Shown here: one piece after another, positions 8,759 through 23,700 of the stretch
Layout: the number at the start of each line of letters is the position of its first letter
Position numbering within the stretch: position 1 is the first letter of the stretch
Assembly (NCBI GenBank): GCA_949361645.1
Contig: OX442423.1
Coordinates: 3,406,023 to 3,470,022 of the forward strand
From: Spongilla lacustris
Taxonomy: Eukaryota; Porifera; Demospongiae; Spongillida; Spongillidae
DNA length: 64,000 nt
Direction: 5' to 3'
Position numbers and translations under genes: made by a program
The notes under the pieces: generated by a model
What the model saw: only the letters and a program-made list of their open reading frames with translations
What the model was told of the DNA's origin: nothing
The model's database searches: none

Positions 8759-11700
8759 ATGGCGTCCTCAACAGAACAACTTGTGGAGCTAGAGGTATAT
8801 TGCGTAACACTTGAAAAGTACTACTAAGATAGGCGATTTGTTTCTCTACGCGATCCAAATACGTAGCTGGCATCGCGATCTTATTGAGCGCTTCAGACAT
8901 GTTTCAAGGTGGGTGGGGCAGCAATAGAGGTGGGGCAGTACAACACATGCGATCGATTTCATTGAAAAGCTAAGTGGCTTAAACATATACCATCCTGAGA
9001 TCGCTAGTAGGGCTATAATAGCTTCACCAGTTCACTGTAAAAAAAAAAAAAGCTGTGCTTTGTATGGTCTAGCTGCCGCGCGCGCACGTTGATAATAAAT
9101 AATGCTTGTTCCATCGATGTAGAAACCAGAAGTGCAGAAAATTATATGGGCAGCAAGACGTGGAAGGACAGAAGATGTCATTGCATTGCTGGATATGGGG
9201 GCTAATGTGGATTCTACGGATGAGGTGGGCCCGCTGGTGTCTAAATTATGTGCTTGGCCATACGTGTTTTTCAAATCGCTTCATGGGAATGCCATGTGTA
9301 CGTTAAATTGCGTACTGCAAATGTTCCTTTCCATATCGTGCCATAATGATAAACACGACAAACGCTACAGTGGACCAAAAGTGGCTTTTATAGGTCATTA
9401 AATTTTGTTGGAGGACAGAGCAATATTCATGAAATGTGCAGGTACATGTACATCCTCACTATTGTGAAGTACAAAATTATCAAATTTCATGTACATGTAT
9501 GACCCCAAAATTGGTCTGGGTGTTGCTAGTAGTTACAAATTATCGAGCTTCTGTACATGTTCACTTGTACATGTACATACATTAGCTTGTGTGGTTTTTA
9601 GTTGAAATCTGAGTGATGTTTGTGGGAATTAGTCCTTATCACACTGGCACTGAACTTACCAGACTGGCTATTTATGTGTACAAATGGTGTCGTGGGAATT
9701 ACAATGCAGTCTAACCTCCTGCAGTACTACCTATGTTATGCATGACATCGTATTGCTACATTATTTAGTGGTGTCACGGGGTTTAAACCATTCAGATGGA
9801 GCAGTGAAATTGTTTGTTTTACAAGAAAGTAATAGTTACATGTACTGCATGTAACTCAACATGTGCTACATGTAACTAAACATGTACTACATGTAACTAA
9901 ACATGTACTACATGTAACTAAACACATTTCAGATGAAAATGATTCTTTTCAATCACAATTTTGGCATGGGACCTTGTTCAGGGCTCAGTCATACTCTATT
10001 TAAATATCGTATACCCTTGATCTGGGACCAGACCATATCATATGGTCTGGTCCCCAGACTATTGCACCCTATGATGTGTCCTTTACTCTCCTATAGTATG
10101 GGCAGACCACACTGATGTGGGCATTATCTGGAGGTAATACTGAATGTGTGAAAGTACTGCTGAACAGGGGTGCCCAGGCCAACCAACAAGACAAGGTGAA
10201 AATAGCTTCAAACTGCTCCAATGTTTGTTACGAATGTGTCTTGCTTACACTATGAATCCACCATACTGCCATCATTTACATATAGTCACCATCATCTTCT
10301 GTTTTAACAAAAAAGGAATAAGAAGCGGAAGCTGACTAAGCATATTAACAGTGCACGGTGTATGTGGACAAGATGAGTACTTACATGTATCCACAGGTCT
10401 GCAACCAAATATCATTACAGTAATGTTCACATAGTCCAATTTCATTGACTCAAAATACTGAATATGGTTTTGATGTAGTTCTTACACATTAGAGAGATAT
10501 TTGCCTGCACACATGCATCGTTATGAACAGCGCTTAGCTGAATGAACTGATGAATCCTTGAAGCACTTGGACTTACATGTAGTTCTTAATATTTTAAGGC
10601 TGGCAATGTAGTTACTATGAACGAAGAAAGGTCCATTGCTGTAGTTAAGGGAGTTGGAGTACAAATAGTAATTATTGTGTTGATGACCCCAATGGATGCA
10701 GCGACCAATGCAGGTACACACAGGCACAAAAATGTGCTCCAAAATGAATCTGAACAGTTAGAGTGTAGCTTTGTAGTAGAATTTAATATTAACCCAAAGA
10801 TAAATGTTGATTACGAGGTACATGTACACTAAACAAAATGCAGTCTGTGAACTGTTTAATAAAAAAGATTCATCAAAATATATTAATTTTGATGATGTGA
10901 AAATTATGTGTGGTGAGAGCATGTACATGTAATGAGAAATAAAAATCACATGCAAGATTAATGTTTGAAGATAGCTCCTACATGTATGTGTAGGATGTGA
11001 ACCTCGAGATTAAAGGTTAACTAATGATTAAAGGTTAACTAATGATTATCAGTTTTATTTTTACATTTACATGATTGTGTGCATGTGCATCAGATACTGT
11101 ATACATGTGCATTTTGTATGTATATACTGCTGTTCCTGGTATTAAACTCCCTGTGCGCGTCTCTTGTACTGCAGGATGGACGGACCCCTTTGATGCGGAT
11201 GTCATTAGAGGGCAGTATTGAGTGCGTAGAAATTCTGTTGGATAGGGGTGCACAGACCAACCAGCAAGATAAGGTGTGTTTTCCTTTTTGCACTAGTCTG
11301 TGAAGTTAATGCAGTCACCCTTGACGATAGCCTCATCCCCATGCTCTACATGTATATTTATGTTAAATTACGGGGGGGGAATAAGGCATGGTGGCCATTG
11401 GCAAGGCCCTAGCGCGCATGTGCTAACCATTACCAAGAAACTTGGTAATTGTATACTGTTGTGATTGAAAAAATGAAATCAATGGATGACGTACATGTTC
11501 ATATGACGGCCTGGGATGTGGAAAAGCTAGTGCTGAGAACGAGATACATGTATGTAAAGGTTTGTAAAAATAGTATTAGTTTCGTGGTAATGGCTAGCAC
11601 ATTGACACTAGGACCTTGCCAATGGCCAACCCCCCCCCCCCCTGTAATTGAATGTATAATATGGCCTGGGGATGAGGCTACTTTGATGTCTACTTATATG

Positions 11701-14700
11701 TAGCTGTTTTGCCTACATGTACTTGGTACTTGATACTTGATTTGATTTACAAATACCGATAGAATGCGAAGACATTAACTTGTATAAGGCATTGCATTGG
11801 TGGTACATGTGTTACATCCATGTATAATTGGCATTGGTGGTACACACTACACACATGTATAAGGCATTGGTGGTACACATGTGTACATGTACATGTACTC
11901 ATTGGTATGAAATTGGCTGGTGAATGTGGACTCACAATCAGCCTCAAAATCTCTCCTTGCAATTCCCTCCCCCCTCCCCCCCTCCCCCTCCCGGAACACT
12001 GTATTGTTTGTTCTTTTGTGTGACCACTAGCCATAATGATACAACCTCATAGAGCTGCTAGTACATGGACTGCTAGAGAGCTGCAGTACATGTACATGTA
12101 CATGTGTAATGTGAGCTGTGTGCTTTTGGTAATATACAATACACAAGTTCCGCCATACTATACTGTACCGTCACATTACCTCATCTTTGCCATATCACTC
12201 TAAGACTCCAATTATCAGCATGCCTGTACTGGTTTGAATACATTGTATGTATACATGCAGGCACAATACATGCTACATGTACATGTACATGTACATGTAC
12301 ATGTACATGTACATGTATCTGTTCTTTGACATAGGGGCTTCTGTTGCACAAGTGTGTACATGTACATGTAGGTACCCTTGATACGAATACCTTTATACTC
12401 TATGTGTGTCCTTGTCCTTCAGGACGGACGTACCCCACTAATGGAAGCCTCTTTTGGTGGGAGTGCTGAGTGTGTGAAAATACTTCTGGAGAGAGGTGCA
12501 AAGATCAATGAACAAGACAAAGTATGTACATGTACGTGTATGTACGGACTAAATGCTAATATTGATGTCTTCTTACGAGTGGCATTGTATTAATTACACC
12601 ATGTACATGTAGTGGGCACCAATAAGAGATGTTTACATGTATTCTCTTTGCTTGTACAGAATGGACATACTCCACTGATGAGGGCATCGTTGGGTGGTAA
12701 GGTTGAATGTGTAAAGGTGCTTTTGGATCATGGTGCCCAGATTGATCTGCATGATAAGGTGAGTGAATGTGAATTTTAGACAACAGTGTGCATCAAACAT
12801 TTGGTGTATTGGAATGTGTTGGTGTGGCCGGGGGGGGGGGAGTCTGAACTTGTGTGGCTTTGTCATTTATATATTAATGATTATACTATACATAAACAAA
12901 TAGACCACATACATGGTATATCGTATAGAGCTGATTAATGGTGTGTTGGCCTGGTCATCCTAGATTGTTGTACTAACCTGGCAAACGCACATTATGCATG
13001 TGCATACACAAACTGCAAATCAGATGATATGCCATTCATGCCACCTGTCCACTTTCATCTTTCACCCTTCTGAAACTTTTGAGGATAGAACTTTGGCTTT
13101 GATAAAAAGATAATGCCTACATGTACATGTACATGTATTTTGCACTTTTCAAATGGTATGGAAGTCCTGAGCACATACTTGTGTATATGACCTACATGTA
13201 TGTATCATGTATATGTATTTGAGGCAATGCTTTCTGCCGGTCATCAAACATGTACAATGTATATGAACATTGTCTGTTGTAGGGATTTTGGAGCATGCAA
13301 TGAGTTTCAAAAGGATCTGCATGTGCACACTCAGCCCAGATATGATGATCCAAGTAATGGCAAGGCAATTAAATATATACCTTGTACTTTAACATCCTGT
13401 AGTTAAAATTTAAGCCCTTCATGAGCAAATTCAAACTGTAGGGGAAGAGCTTACAAGTTACAGTAGTTGAGCCACATTTTAGATAGATCTACATTGTAGT
13501 CAATCAAATACAAGCTTTAGTACAACTTTGAAAATTGTGTTCCGAAGGGAATTTAATACAGAATAACTTAATTCTAATGTAGCATGATTAATTTGCTTCA
13601 TGCAACGTGGGTAATTTTAATTTAATTACAATTAATTGACAAATCGGGGTTCTCAAAATACTACTTTCCATCAGACAATGTGCATGTCTTGCTTAATTTC
13701 ACAACACATTGGACATGTAAATATTTATTACAATTTGGTATTCCGGATAATTAATTAATACATGACTTTGATGTGCATGTACATGTGCCCATAATATAAT
13801 AATGTACAAATAAATCATCCTAATTCAATAGCTGTAACAATCTGTTTGAACTCATTTAACCTCCAAGCCATTCAGAGCAATGTACACATGTACATGTACA
13901 GTGTGTAGTGTTAGACACCACCCATCTGTGGGTGTGTCTTCCCCATCACTATCACTAGTCCAGTAGTGACGGAAAAACAAAAAGAAAACTGAGGGGGTGG
14001 GGGGGGGGCAACTGGGGGAATTGAAATCCACCATCCCCCGTGCCTTGCTGGACTGTACATAATAATAGTCATACAGCCTTGAGTGTATGCCGTTTACTTT
14101 TTTATAGGGTATTATTCCCCCCCCCCCCCCCCCCCCGCCCCGCCCCACTGTATAATTGTGTATCCATTGCAGTCGTATGCATTTATTTGTTGCGCATGCA
14201 CCCAAACATGTAGTTGACAAGGGTGGGGACATGGGGCATTGGTTAGCTACCTTTAACTCTATTTTAAAACACAGTGTCTATGTACGAGATTGCCCATATA
14301 CATGGAGCGTAGGAAGGGATGTTGTACACAAATGATGCGCCATACAGTACCGTTGTGTGCTTCTGCACGATCATGTTGTATTTTGTGAAGACCTTGTACA
14401 CTTGATAATATATTTCACTTTATCACAGGATGGATTGACCCCACTGATGAGAGCATCATATAGGGGCAATACTGAGTGTGTGGCAGTACTGTTGGATAGG
14501 GGTGCCCAGGCTAACCAGAAAGATAAGGTGAGAGTGTTGTGTTCTGTTAGTCTGATCCGTACTGTACTGTTTGATTGTGCACAATGGTACAACCTTTTCT
14601 CTTGCAGAAGCGCACCCCACTAATGGAGGCATCGCTAGGAGCCAAAGCTGAGTGTGTAAAATTGCTGTTGGATAGGGGTGCCCAGGTGAATGAGCAGGAT

Positions 14701-17700
14701 AAGGTGAGAGCCCTTGAGTAATGACATTACGTGTATCGTTTGTTCTGGAAGAACTGTGGACAAGTTTTGTACTCTGCACATTGTACTATGGAGCCATGTA
14801 CAAACTTTATACATTGTACATACATGTATGGGATTGTATCCATGAAAAGGGACCTAATGCAATAATATTATCTCGTATAGTATCAAATAATTTGATAAAA
14901 GTTGAAAAAAACATGCTTTAGGTCGCTTTTTTGCACATACAATTCCATGTGCATGAAACTGAGTGTGTACGAAGTTATTATCCCCAAATGAAAAATAAAT
15001 ACCACTTTCAATATGGTTGATGTCTTTGTTGCTTATAGACCAATGCTCCTTAGATTGCTTTCTACATAAGAGACCAGGGGCATGAATGCATGTAGTAACA
15101 TTGTCTATGCACAAACTGCAGAACATTTGGCACTGCTGTAGCTTCCATGATTATGAGATGTCCAGGGCAGTATATACATGTGTATGTTTTGTGTGCAAGT
15201 TGTGAAGTGGGATAAGCGTCACTTCATATTGCGATTGCCTTATGCATGTACATGTACATGTACCTTTAAACACCTCTGCTGCTTTGAAAGTGTTAATGTC
15301 CCCTGTTCCTGTTTGGGAGAGGAAGCATTCTACTACATGTACATGTACACATGTAGCCATGTACATGTAGCTATAGTATTAGCATGTGCACCTACATGTA
15401 CATGTAATACATTTCTTTCTTACAGGCCGGTAGGACTCCACTGATGGAGGCATTATTGGCAAGCAGTATGGAGTGTGTGAAGTTGTTACTAGACAGGGGT
15501 GCCAATGTCAACCAACAGGACAAAGTGAGTGCCTGCAATCCAGATCTACATGTACACTGGATAGTCTGTTGCTGACATACATGTACTCATGGGTAATCAG
15601 TATGTCTCTATTACAAGTATTAATTAATTAGCCAGCTACATTGTACATCATTTGGTTTTCATGAAAATTCCCCCCCCCCCCCCCCCCCCCCCAAACAAAC
15701 GGTGACGTAGGTGTACTTCCATGCATATAGATGTAAAGGTGGTTGCATTTGATAATCACTGTGCTACATGTACATGTATTTAACACCGGTTCCGTGAAAT
15801 TAGACGACCTTTTTCGTCGAACCATACTTTATAAAAATTAGTCTCAAGGCCTCCAATTGTCTGGAAAAGCATATTTTTAGATAGTTTAACTATCACCTAG
15901 CCATTTGGCGTTGTCATCTGTCTTATATCTATCGTGGACACTTACCTGTATGCTTTCAAAGTGATGCGGTTTTATGTTTTTCGGTCACGAAGCGTTGCAG
16001 AGTACACTTTTTTCCTAGGCAATTAAGAGCCGCATTTTAAACGTCATTTGGTACTACTAGGAGGCTACAATAGATATCGTTTTGGCAGTTAGCTTAGATC
16101 TTGTACAAAACTCACTTACAGTTGTTTACCTCGTTCGAGGGTTTATGTAGATCAATGTAGTTCATAAATGTCTGGGTACGAGAAATCAATAACCGGATGA
16201 AAAGCCTATGTATTTTAGCTCACGTGCGCATATTTATGAGTAAATAGTACCCACGTGATGCCTAATTATAATAGGTGTTTGGGCCTGTGCACGACCAATA
16301 TTTGGGTCTGGAGTCGAGATCCAAAGAAGTTCAGTGTCTGTTTCAACGCTAGCAAGATGGGTTACTGCCAGAATTGTTTGAAGCGCTACCTATCCTATCC
16401 AGTTGAGCACTTAGATACTATTTTGTCAGAAAAAAGTGTCCCGTTTCCGGTAAGGTCTTTACCCTCTCAACTGTAAACAAACGTAGGTCCTCAGCAGAAG
16501 TAGTTACAAGGCTGGCAGTAACTCCAAACATCGTCTAAGGAGTTGAACTACTTCGTACACTGGTATTAGTGACAATTGGTACCGTTGAGACTAATTTTTC
16601 AAAAAGTGAGTTCGACAAAATAGGCCAAAAAAGTCGTCTAATTTCACGGAACCGGTGTTAAGAAAGAATAAGAAAGAACACACATACACTGTAAAAAAAG
16701 TTATTAATTTGAGGAAAAGGAGGGTGGAGTGTTACATTAATTGCAATGCTGCCTTGAATGTGGTGTGCCTTTGCATTGGATTAGTGAAATCTTGTAATGT
16801 GCTTATCAATATTCCACTACTGTCTAGCTTAAAATTTTATCAGTGTGTCACGGGTTTATCCAGGAATTTGTAGTTGGGTACGAATTATGAATGCAGTGTG
16901 GTATACCCTAGTTTCATAGTTTAAATACGTGTATATAAATGCATTAAACTTTATAATTTAGATGACATTCCCCTACAATGTTGCTAAGCCATCACTTGTA
17001 CACATTGTTTTAATAAATGTGGTGTAATTATCATATTCTGTGGAAGTCTTTGTTGCATGGATTGGGAATGGCTGGCCCTTCGATACAAATGAACATTTCG
17101 TCATCCAGGTGATCATTTTGTTGGGTAGACTAGTTTGTTCGATAGTTGATCAATATGAGAACGATTGCTTGACAGCAGCAGTGGAGAAGACTCTTATTGC
17201 CTCTGTGTGAAGTGCAGGAAAGTGTTTGCATAGCTTTGTTGGTAGCTGCTACATGTAGTTTGTTTTGTACATGTGTAATGAAAAACTGCCATCAGATGGA
17301 TCATGACTAATTCTTGTTAAATACCTGTCGCTTGTTCTAAGCTAAACCAATTAGTTGCGAGTGCATTTATTTGCAATACTGGTGCTAGAGTTGCTACATG
17401 TAATTTCTATTGGTACCATTGAGTGCAACTATTGTGTAAAGAGCTGTTTCCTATGAAAACGTTAGGGACAACTTGGGGTTGGGTAGATACATGTAAAACA
17501 CTGGTGTTGCTACATTATACTTGACTATGCTGAATCAACTTACATGTGCATAAATTTTAATACAGCATACATGTATAGCATGCCTTATAAAATTTGCAAT
17601 TTGGACTTCAGTTGCATAATGTACTGAGAATTTTTTTTAAAGACTTTCTCAGGCTGATGAATATGTGTGCACTCATACAAACACACATTCTGCATGCACT

Positions 17701-20700
17701 ACCAATGTGCACAACAACACACAATCATACATGTAGATTCAGCACTAAGCTAAGCCTTATAATAAAGGAGCTTATCACACATTAGTTGACCATACAGATT
17801 TGACCACACCCCACTAATGGCTGACATGTATGTAGGGTGAAGAGATACATGTAAGGGCACTGCACTAGTTTGGTCCCTCTTCCCTTCCAGTATGGTCAAA
17901 CTGCACTGATGATGGCATCATTGGAGGGAGATGTTGAGTGTGCTAAAGTGCTGTTTGATATGGGAGCAGATGCTAACCAACAGAACGAGGTGAGTGTACA
18001 TGTATATGCAGTGACCATGGGTACTCGTAGTACATCATCCTTGTTCCCGTGCATTTTCCACCACTGACTCCTACATGTGCAGTGTACGTATATTTAACGT
18101 CCTCGATGGAAATACAGTCATGCATATACATGTACACAATGTACATCTGGTCATGGCACAATGCAGACTACACATATGGCAAGAATATGCACATATGTGT
18201 GTTATACTGAGGGTGGTGGTGGTGTTAAAGCTTTAGAGGATAGGTGTAGATGCACATATGTGTGTAGTTAATACATGTAGCATATCTGTATTAGAACACT
18301 TGAATGTAACTTTACCATAGATTAATTGACAATGCTATGGGACCATGCATCCTCTATCAGTGAGTACGCGTGTACATGTACATGTACATGTACATGCCAC
18401 TGATATGCATGTTACTTTGTGGTTGTGGTTAGTTACATATATTAAATCATAATATATTAGTCACGGTAGCCCTAGTGTGATGTGATCCTTCTTTGTACAG
18501 GATGGACAGACTTCGCTTTTGAAAGCATTGTCAGGTGGTAGTAAGGAGTGTGTGAAATTGCTGCTGGACAGGGGTGCTCAGACAGACCAACAGGATAAAG
18601 TGAGTGTGGATGAATATAGAATTTACATGTACATGTACATGTCGTTTGTGTTGGTGATACATGGTTAATATCTGCATACCCGTTAATAAATACATGTACA
18701 GTTTTAATAATAACCTGTTGATTGTATTTACTTTCAGAATTGACCTTTGATTGATTTACAATTGTGCACACAGCCTTTATGTACAGTCTGAATGTACCAG
18801 GATCCACTGGGAGATGTATTTTTTTTTAATGACTAGTGATAAATGATGGTCTTTGTGATTTATGTAAATTTCAGTGGTGTGGTTTATGTTAGGCTAACTT
18901 CTCTGTTTTACAATAATACTCTTTACATAGTGATGGTTTCTTTGCTGGGGGATTATGCTTTGGATTGTTTATATGCTTTTCTAAGTTGCTAAAGCATATC
19001 ATTATTAATCAGTTCACTTTAATTCGTGTGCCATCTTGTAAAACTCATATGAGGTAAATTAAAATGAGCAGGCGCCATTTGCAAGAATTGCACCAGCTCA
19101 GTTCAAGGAAGTATTGTTTGGATCAAGATATCATGAGCTTCCTTACATCAGGATGGGCACCTAATTAGCTCTCAATGAAAGTTGTAATACTAAAAAAAAT
19201 AATCCTTGAATAATTCAAGTTGATTAGGTTGGATATAGTAGCAGTTGTTATGATTAAACCTTATTGCCCTTTTGTACAGTATGGACAAACCCCTCTGATG
19301 GAGGCATCTAGCAGTGGCAATTCTGAGTGTGTGCAAATGCTTCTGGATAAGGGTGCTCAAGTTAATCAACAGAATCAGGTGAGTGTGCGTTCATGTAGAC
19401 GTACATGTACTTGCAAATAAGAGTGGTGTTACTGATATGTAATGATGATGAAAGTTTTATTATAGCACTGCTAAAGGGACTTGTGAACATGTCCATGTAT
19501 TTGTATTGTATCTACATGTACATGTATATGTATAATAGAACTTGGCTGAAAGAAGTATGGAAAAATGGGCAGCGTTATTCAATATAATTGCAATGGAATG
19601 ATATGCTAATGCACTACACGTACCTTGCATGGCAACAATCTAATAAAACTGTATTGATAGTGGATGTACAGCTGTAGCAATGTGAGGCTGTATTATGTAC
19701 ATGTACATGTACTGTTGAGCTTAGTTTGAACACTTAGTAATGAATGTTCATTTTCTGGTTACAATGGTGCATTGACCATGATCCTTATTCAGAATCATGC
19801 AGCTGATAGATATTGTATAGTGTAAGTGGAGCCCTCTGAGAATGTCATACTGTACTCAGCATTGTAGTGCTTCCATTTTTCATTACTACATGTACATGTA
19901 CATAAAATTGCATATAAATGATGTAAAGTAATTATTACATTGGTCAGACATACATTTATGTGTAGCATGAAATAAATAGGAACAAGGGATTGAGAAGAAT
20001 CTTTCTCAGGGAGCATATGATTCAGGAATGTCAAGGTACAATGTACCTTTTGGCAAGTATGTTTCTGGTAGTACTTCCAGTTACATGTATCTACATGTAT
20101 CTCAAAGAACTTTCTTGAAATGGGACTGTTTTCTGGACCAATGGTAGCCATTACAACCTTTATTGTACTTCCATCTTGAGCATGGTCAGTGATCTTAATT
20201 TCATGAATATACCATGGTCTACAGTCCACTTAAAACTAGTGCTGATACAAGATAAATTTTAGCTTTCAGAGTACATATTGTTTTAGCTTGCAAGTTAATG
20301 ACATCAGCACAACTACCAATAATAAGTCACTTAAAGTACATGCAAAACGATGATGCCCAATTAGCTTGCGATGTGCAAAATAGCCAGCATTTCAAACCAT
20401 ATTGAGCCAGACGATCCTAAAATGAAACCAATCATACATTGCATCTTAGTTGTGTTGTAGCACTATGGCAATGTGTGATGTTTATTTTGATCCCACTAAC
20501 TTGTACTAACAGACAAACTACATGTGTATAACATCATTGCATATAAATTTTTCTTACATATACATGTACATGTACATGTACATGTAACAAAGACTCAGCT
20601 ATCATTTACATGTACATTGTACATGTATATGTAGATGTTTTACAACATCAGCTTACGGATATACAGGGTACATGTATATCGTGTCTCCTAGTATTACTGT

Positions 20701-23700
20701 GGATTAAAAGGTACATGTGTCATATTTATAATGCCGCAGGGTGAAGTATAGGATAATAATTTAAGATGTGGTTACCAAATACCAGAAAACATTGGACATT
20801 TGTTCATAACAGCAATTGAATTGATGGATATGTTGCTCTCAACAGGGTGGTGATACTGCCCTACATCTGGCTGTCACAGAGGGTCATGTTGCATGTGCAA
20901 CAGCACTCCTCATACATCCTGGTACCGACCCCAACATAATGAACCACAAAGGACTTACATGTAAAGATATGATGAGTGGAGATGAATGTTTTGGCATGTT
21001 ACATAAGATGGTGGAAACATTCAACCGTTTTCCTGTTGCTTCATATGGGAAAGTTGTGTTATTTGGAAACGTTGGTGCTGGGAAGAGCACAGTGAAACAG
21101 GTAAGCTGAATGTGGGGCTGAATGTGTAGGATGGCCAACAGAGTCAGCGGTCAGGGACAGATATAGGACCCAACCTAGACAGCTGCAGGGCCTATAGATA
21201 AGGCTAGAGCCTGGACTGATGATATGTGTAGTCAGTCACCTGGATATGTGTTCATGTACATGTAAAAGCCCATTAGGATAGTCAAAGTGGTTAGATACAT
21301 GTATCACTAAGAGCTACTTTTTAATGTGTATTTGTTACAGGGTGTACTGATGTAATTCAATATTTACATATACATAATACGTACATGTATGTATATACAT
21401 GTACCATTGTGCAAACAGCCATCTACATGTACATAAGCAACATTGTGCAAACAGCCATCTACATGTACATAAGCAACATTGTGCAAACAGTCATCATTGT
21501 ACAAACAGTCATATACATAAAAAACAGTCACATACGAAAACTATTGTGGTAACAGCCATATGCATAAAGCATTGTGCAAAATGGCAAGTTATCGATACAG
21601 GTTAACTGCGGTAAAACAGCTTTTTTTTGTAGTTCAACCCATTTCCTGTGTGGCAATAATTATGCAAAATTTTGATTTAGTGTGATTGTGTTATATTAAT
21701 TCTTATTGTGATTGCCACTACTGCACAATTTATTTGTGGCACATGTTTTCCACATGGTAGAGATTAGGCATGTGATGTTTGTTTTCCTTGATTTTAGGCC
21801 ATCATCAAGAATTCAAAGCAAATGACAGCAGCAACCCGTCTTGCAAAGGTAAACTATTTTTCATGTTTGATTATTAGAGTGGATTGTTTGTGGGTAGAGT
21901 GGAATGGAATCTTGACACTAGAACATATAACTTTGTAAGTGCAGAGTGCTGTACATGTGTGTTCAGGTTTGTCATATATTAACATGCATTAGGATGTAGA
22001 CTTGTGCATTCAATGAGATACAATGAGGCTGTGAACTAAGCACATGTAGAATGTAAGTTGTTCAAAAAAAAAACTTAATCATTTAGGAAAGAATAAATTA
22101 TCCAGCAAGCACATTATACATGTGCGTTTTGAAAATAATATTGTGTTGTGTACAAAGAAGGTCATGTTTTAATAGACATGATATTGGGGTAATATGGATT
22201 GAGAATGTCAACTTCATACAAAATTGATGGAATGGGTAATGAACCTACATTTTATGTGCATATGCTGTGCAGCTAGGAGTACTACTAAAAGCTAGTACAT
22301 TACATGTACATTTGTACATATGCCCATATGAACATTTATAAGGTGCACAAAGGCAAAACAGCAGTGGGTGGTTCAAGACACTGTAAATTCCAAACCAATA
22401 ACAAGATACTCATGAAACCTTTATGTATAATTTCATGTAGTAGTGGTGAGTGTACTATGTTATTGATTTTCATGATTAATATATACAATTAGCTGGCTAC
22501 TTACTGCACGATTTTCTTCTAAACCTTTCATCAAAAGCTAAAATAAAATAAAAATATCCTTACAGTACAAATGGTGAATAATTCTATAGAGAATTTTGTA
22601 TCCTTACAGGGTGAGGCTTTTAAAAAAGATGTTTGTGGAAAATGTTTCTAGTTCCAAATGCAATATTGTTTTTATTTTTATTTTTATTTTTATTAAAATG
22701 TTGTAGTTCTTAATGCACACTTGAGGTACAATCAACCAAAGGAAAGTTTAGCATTTTTATGCTAAGTTAGAAAAAATCACAAATAATATATACTCACCAT
22801 TACGAATTATAGGTTACAAAGGTATTCAATGGATTTAGTGTTACACCTTTGTGCACTCTGAGAATCAAGTTATGATTGGTTATTACCTAGTCTAATGTCA
22901 ATTTTTTTCACATAGTACACTAAAATAAAATAATGTTCAACTCATATACAGTTGCACACATGGTTGGTTGCTATAATATGCCTTTGTGTACTATAGAAAG
23001 TTGAACAATAATTTTTCTTTATGAAAAAGTTTTAAGCTTGTTATTGTATGTATTCTTTTTTGTAGCAAGCATTGGCATTTGGAAGGCAAGAAGTGGTAGA
23101 ATCCGTTACTGCTGGAATAATTTCTCATCAAGTTGACAGTCCCTACAGCAATATGATTGTGCATGATGTGGCTGGGCATCACCAGCTGTTATCCAACCGT
23201 CTGGAGGCCATAGCCTTGAATGGTCCAGCAACTTTTCTCCTTCTGCAGGACATATCAAAGGACATTGAAGTCATCACCAAGGAACTCTACTACTGGTCCA
23301 TGATGATTGAACATGTGTGCAGCAAGTGTCCGTACAAGTCATCAGTCATAGTGGTGGGCACACATGCTGACCTATTAACAACAGAGCAACAAGCAATAAA
23401 GTTGGCTCATCTACAGTCAGTTGCTAAATTGGCCATTAGTCATCAAACCTTAATCGATATTTTGATCCTAAACCTTACTAAGACATACGGCAGGAAGATG
23501 GGTCTATTCATGGATCTATTGCGTAAGACAAATGATTCTGTTGTTGTAGATTGTCCTCCAATCTCCTTGATGTGTGCTGTACTGTATGCCTTCTTGACAG
23601 GTAAGCTACCTGATCCTGATGTGGAGGTCATAACCCTGTCTGACCTTCTTGCACATCTTACTGCAGATCAGGATAAGCTCATAGCTCCCAATATATCTCA

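Larger units (their letters stand above)
10097..19378 (+). repeat. Array of ten one-repeat ankyrin exons
   Basis: Nine exons are exactly 99 bp and one (14608-14703) is 96 bp; each codes for one 33-residue ankyrin repeat and starts and ends in phase 0. They share nucleotide-level blocks such as GAGTGTGTG and CTGTTGGATAGGGGTGCC, which points to tandem exon duplication. Intron lengths run from 80 bp to about 2.4 kb. Any exon can be skipped without shifting the frame, so isoforms with different repeat numbers are possible. Confidence 0.85.
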
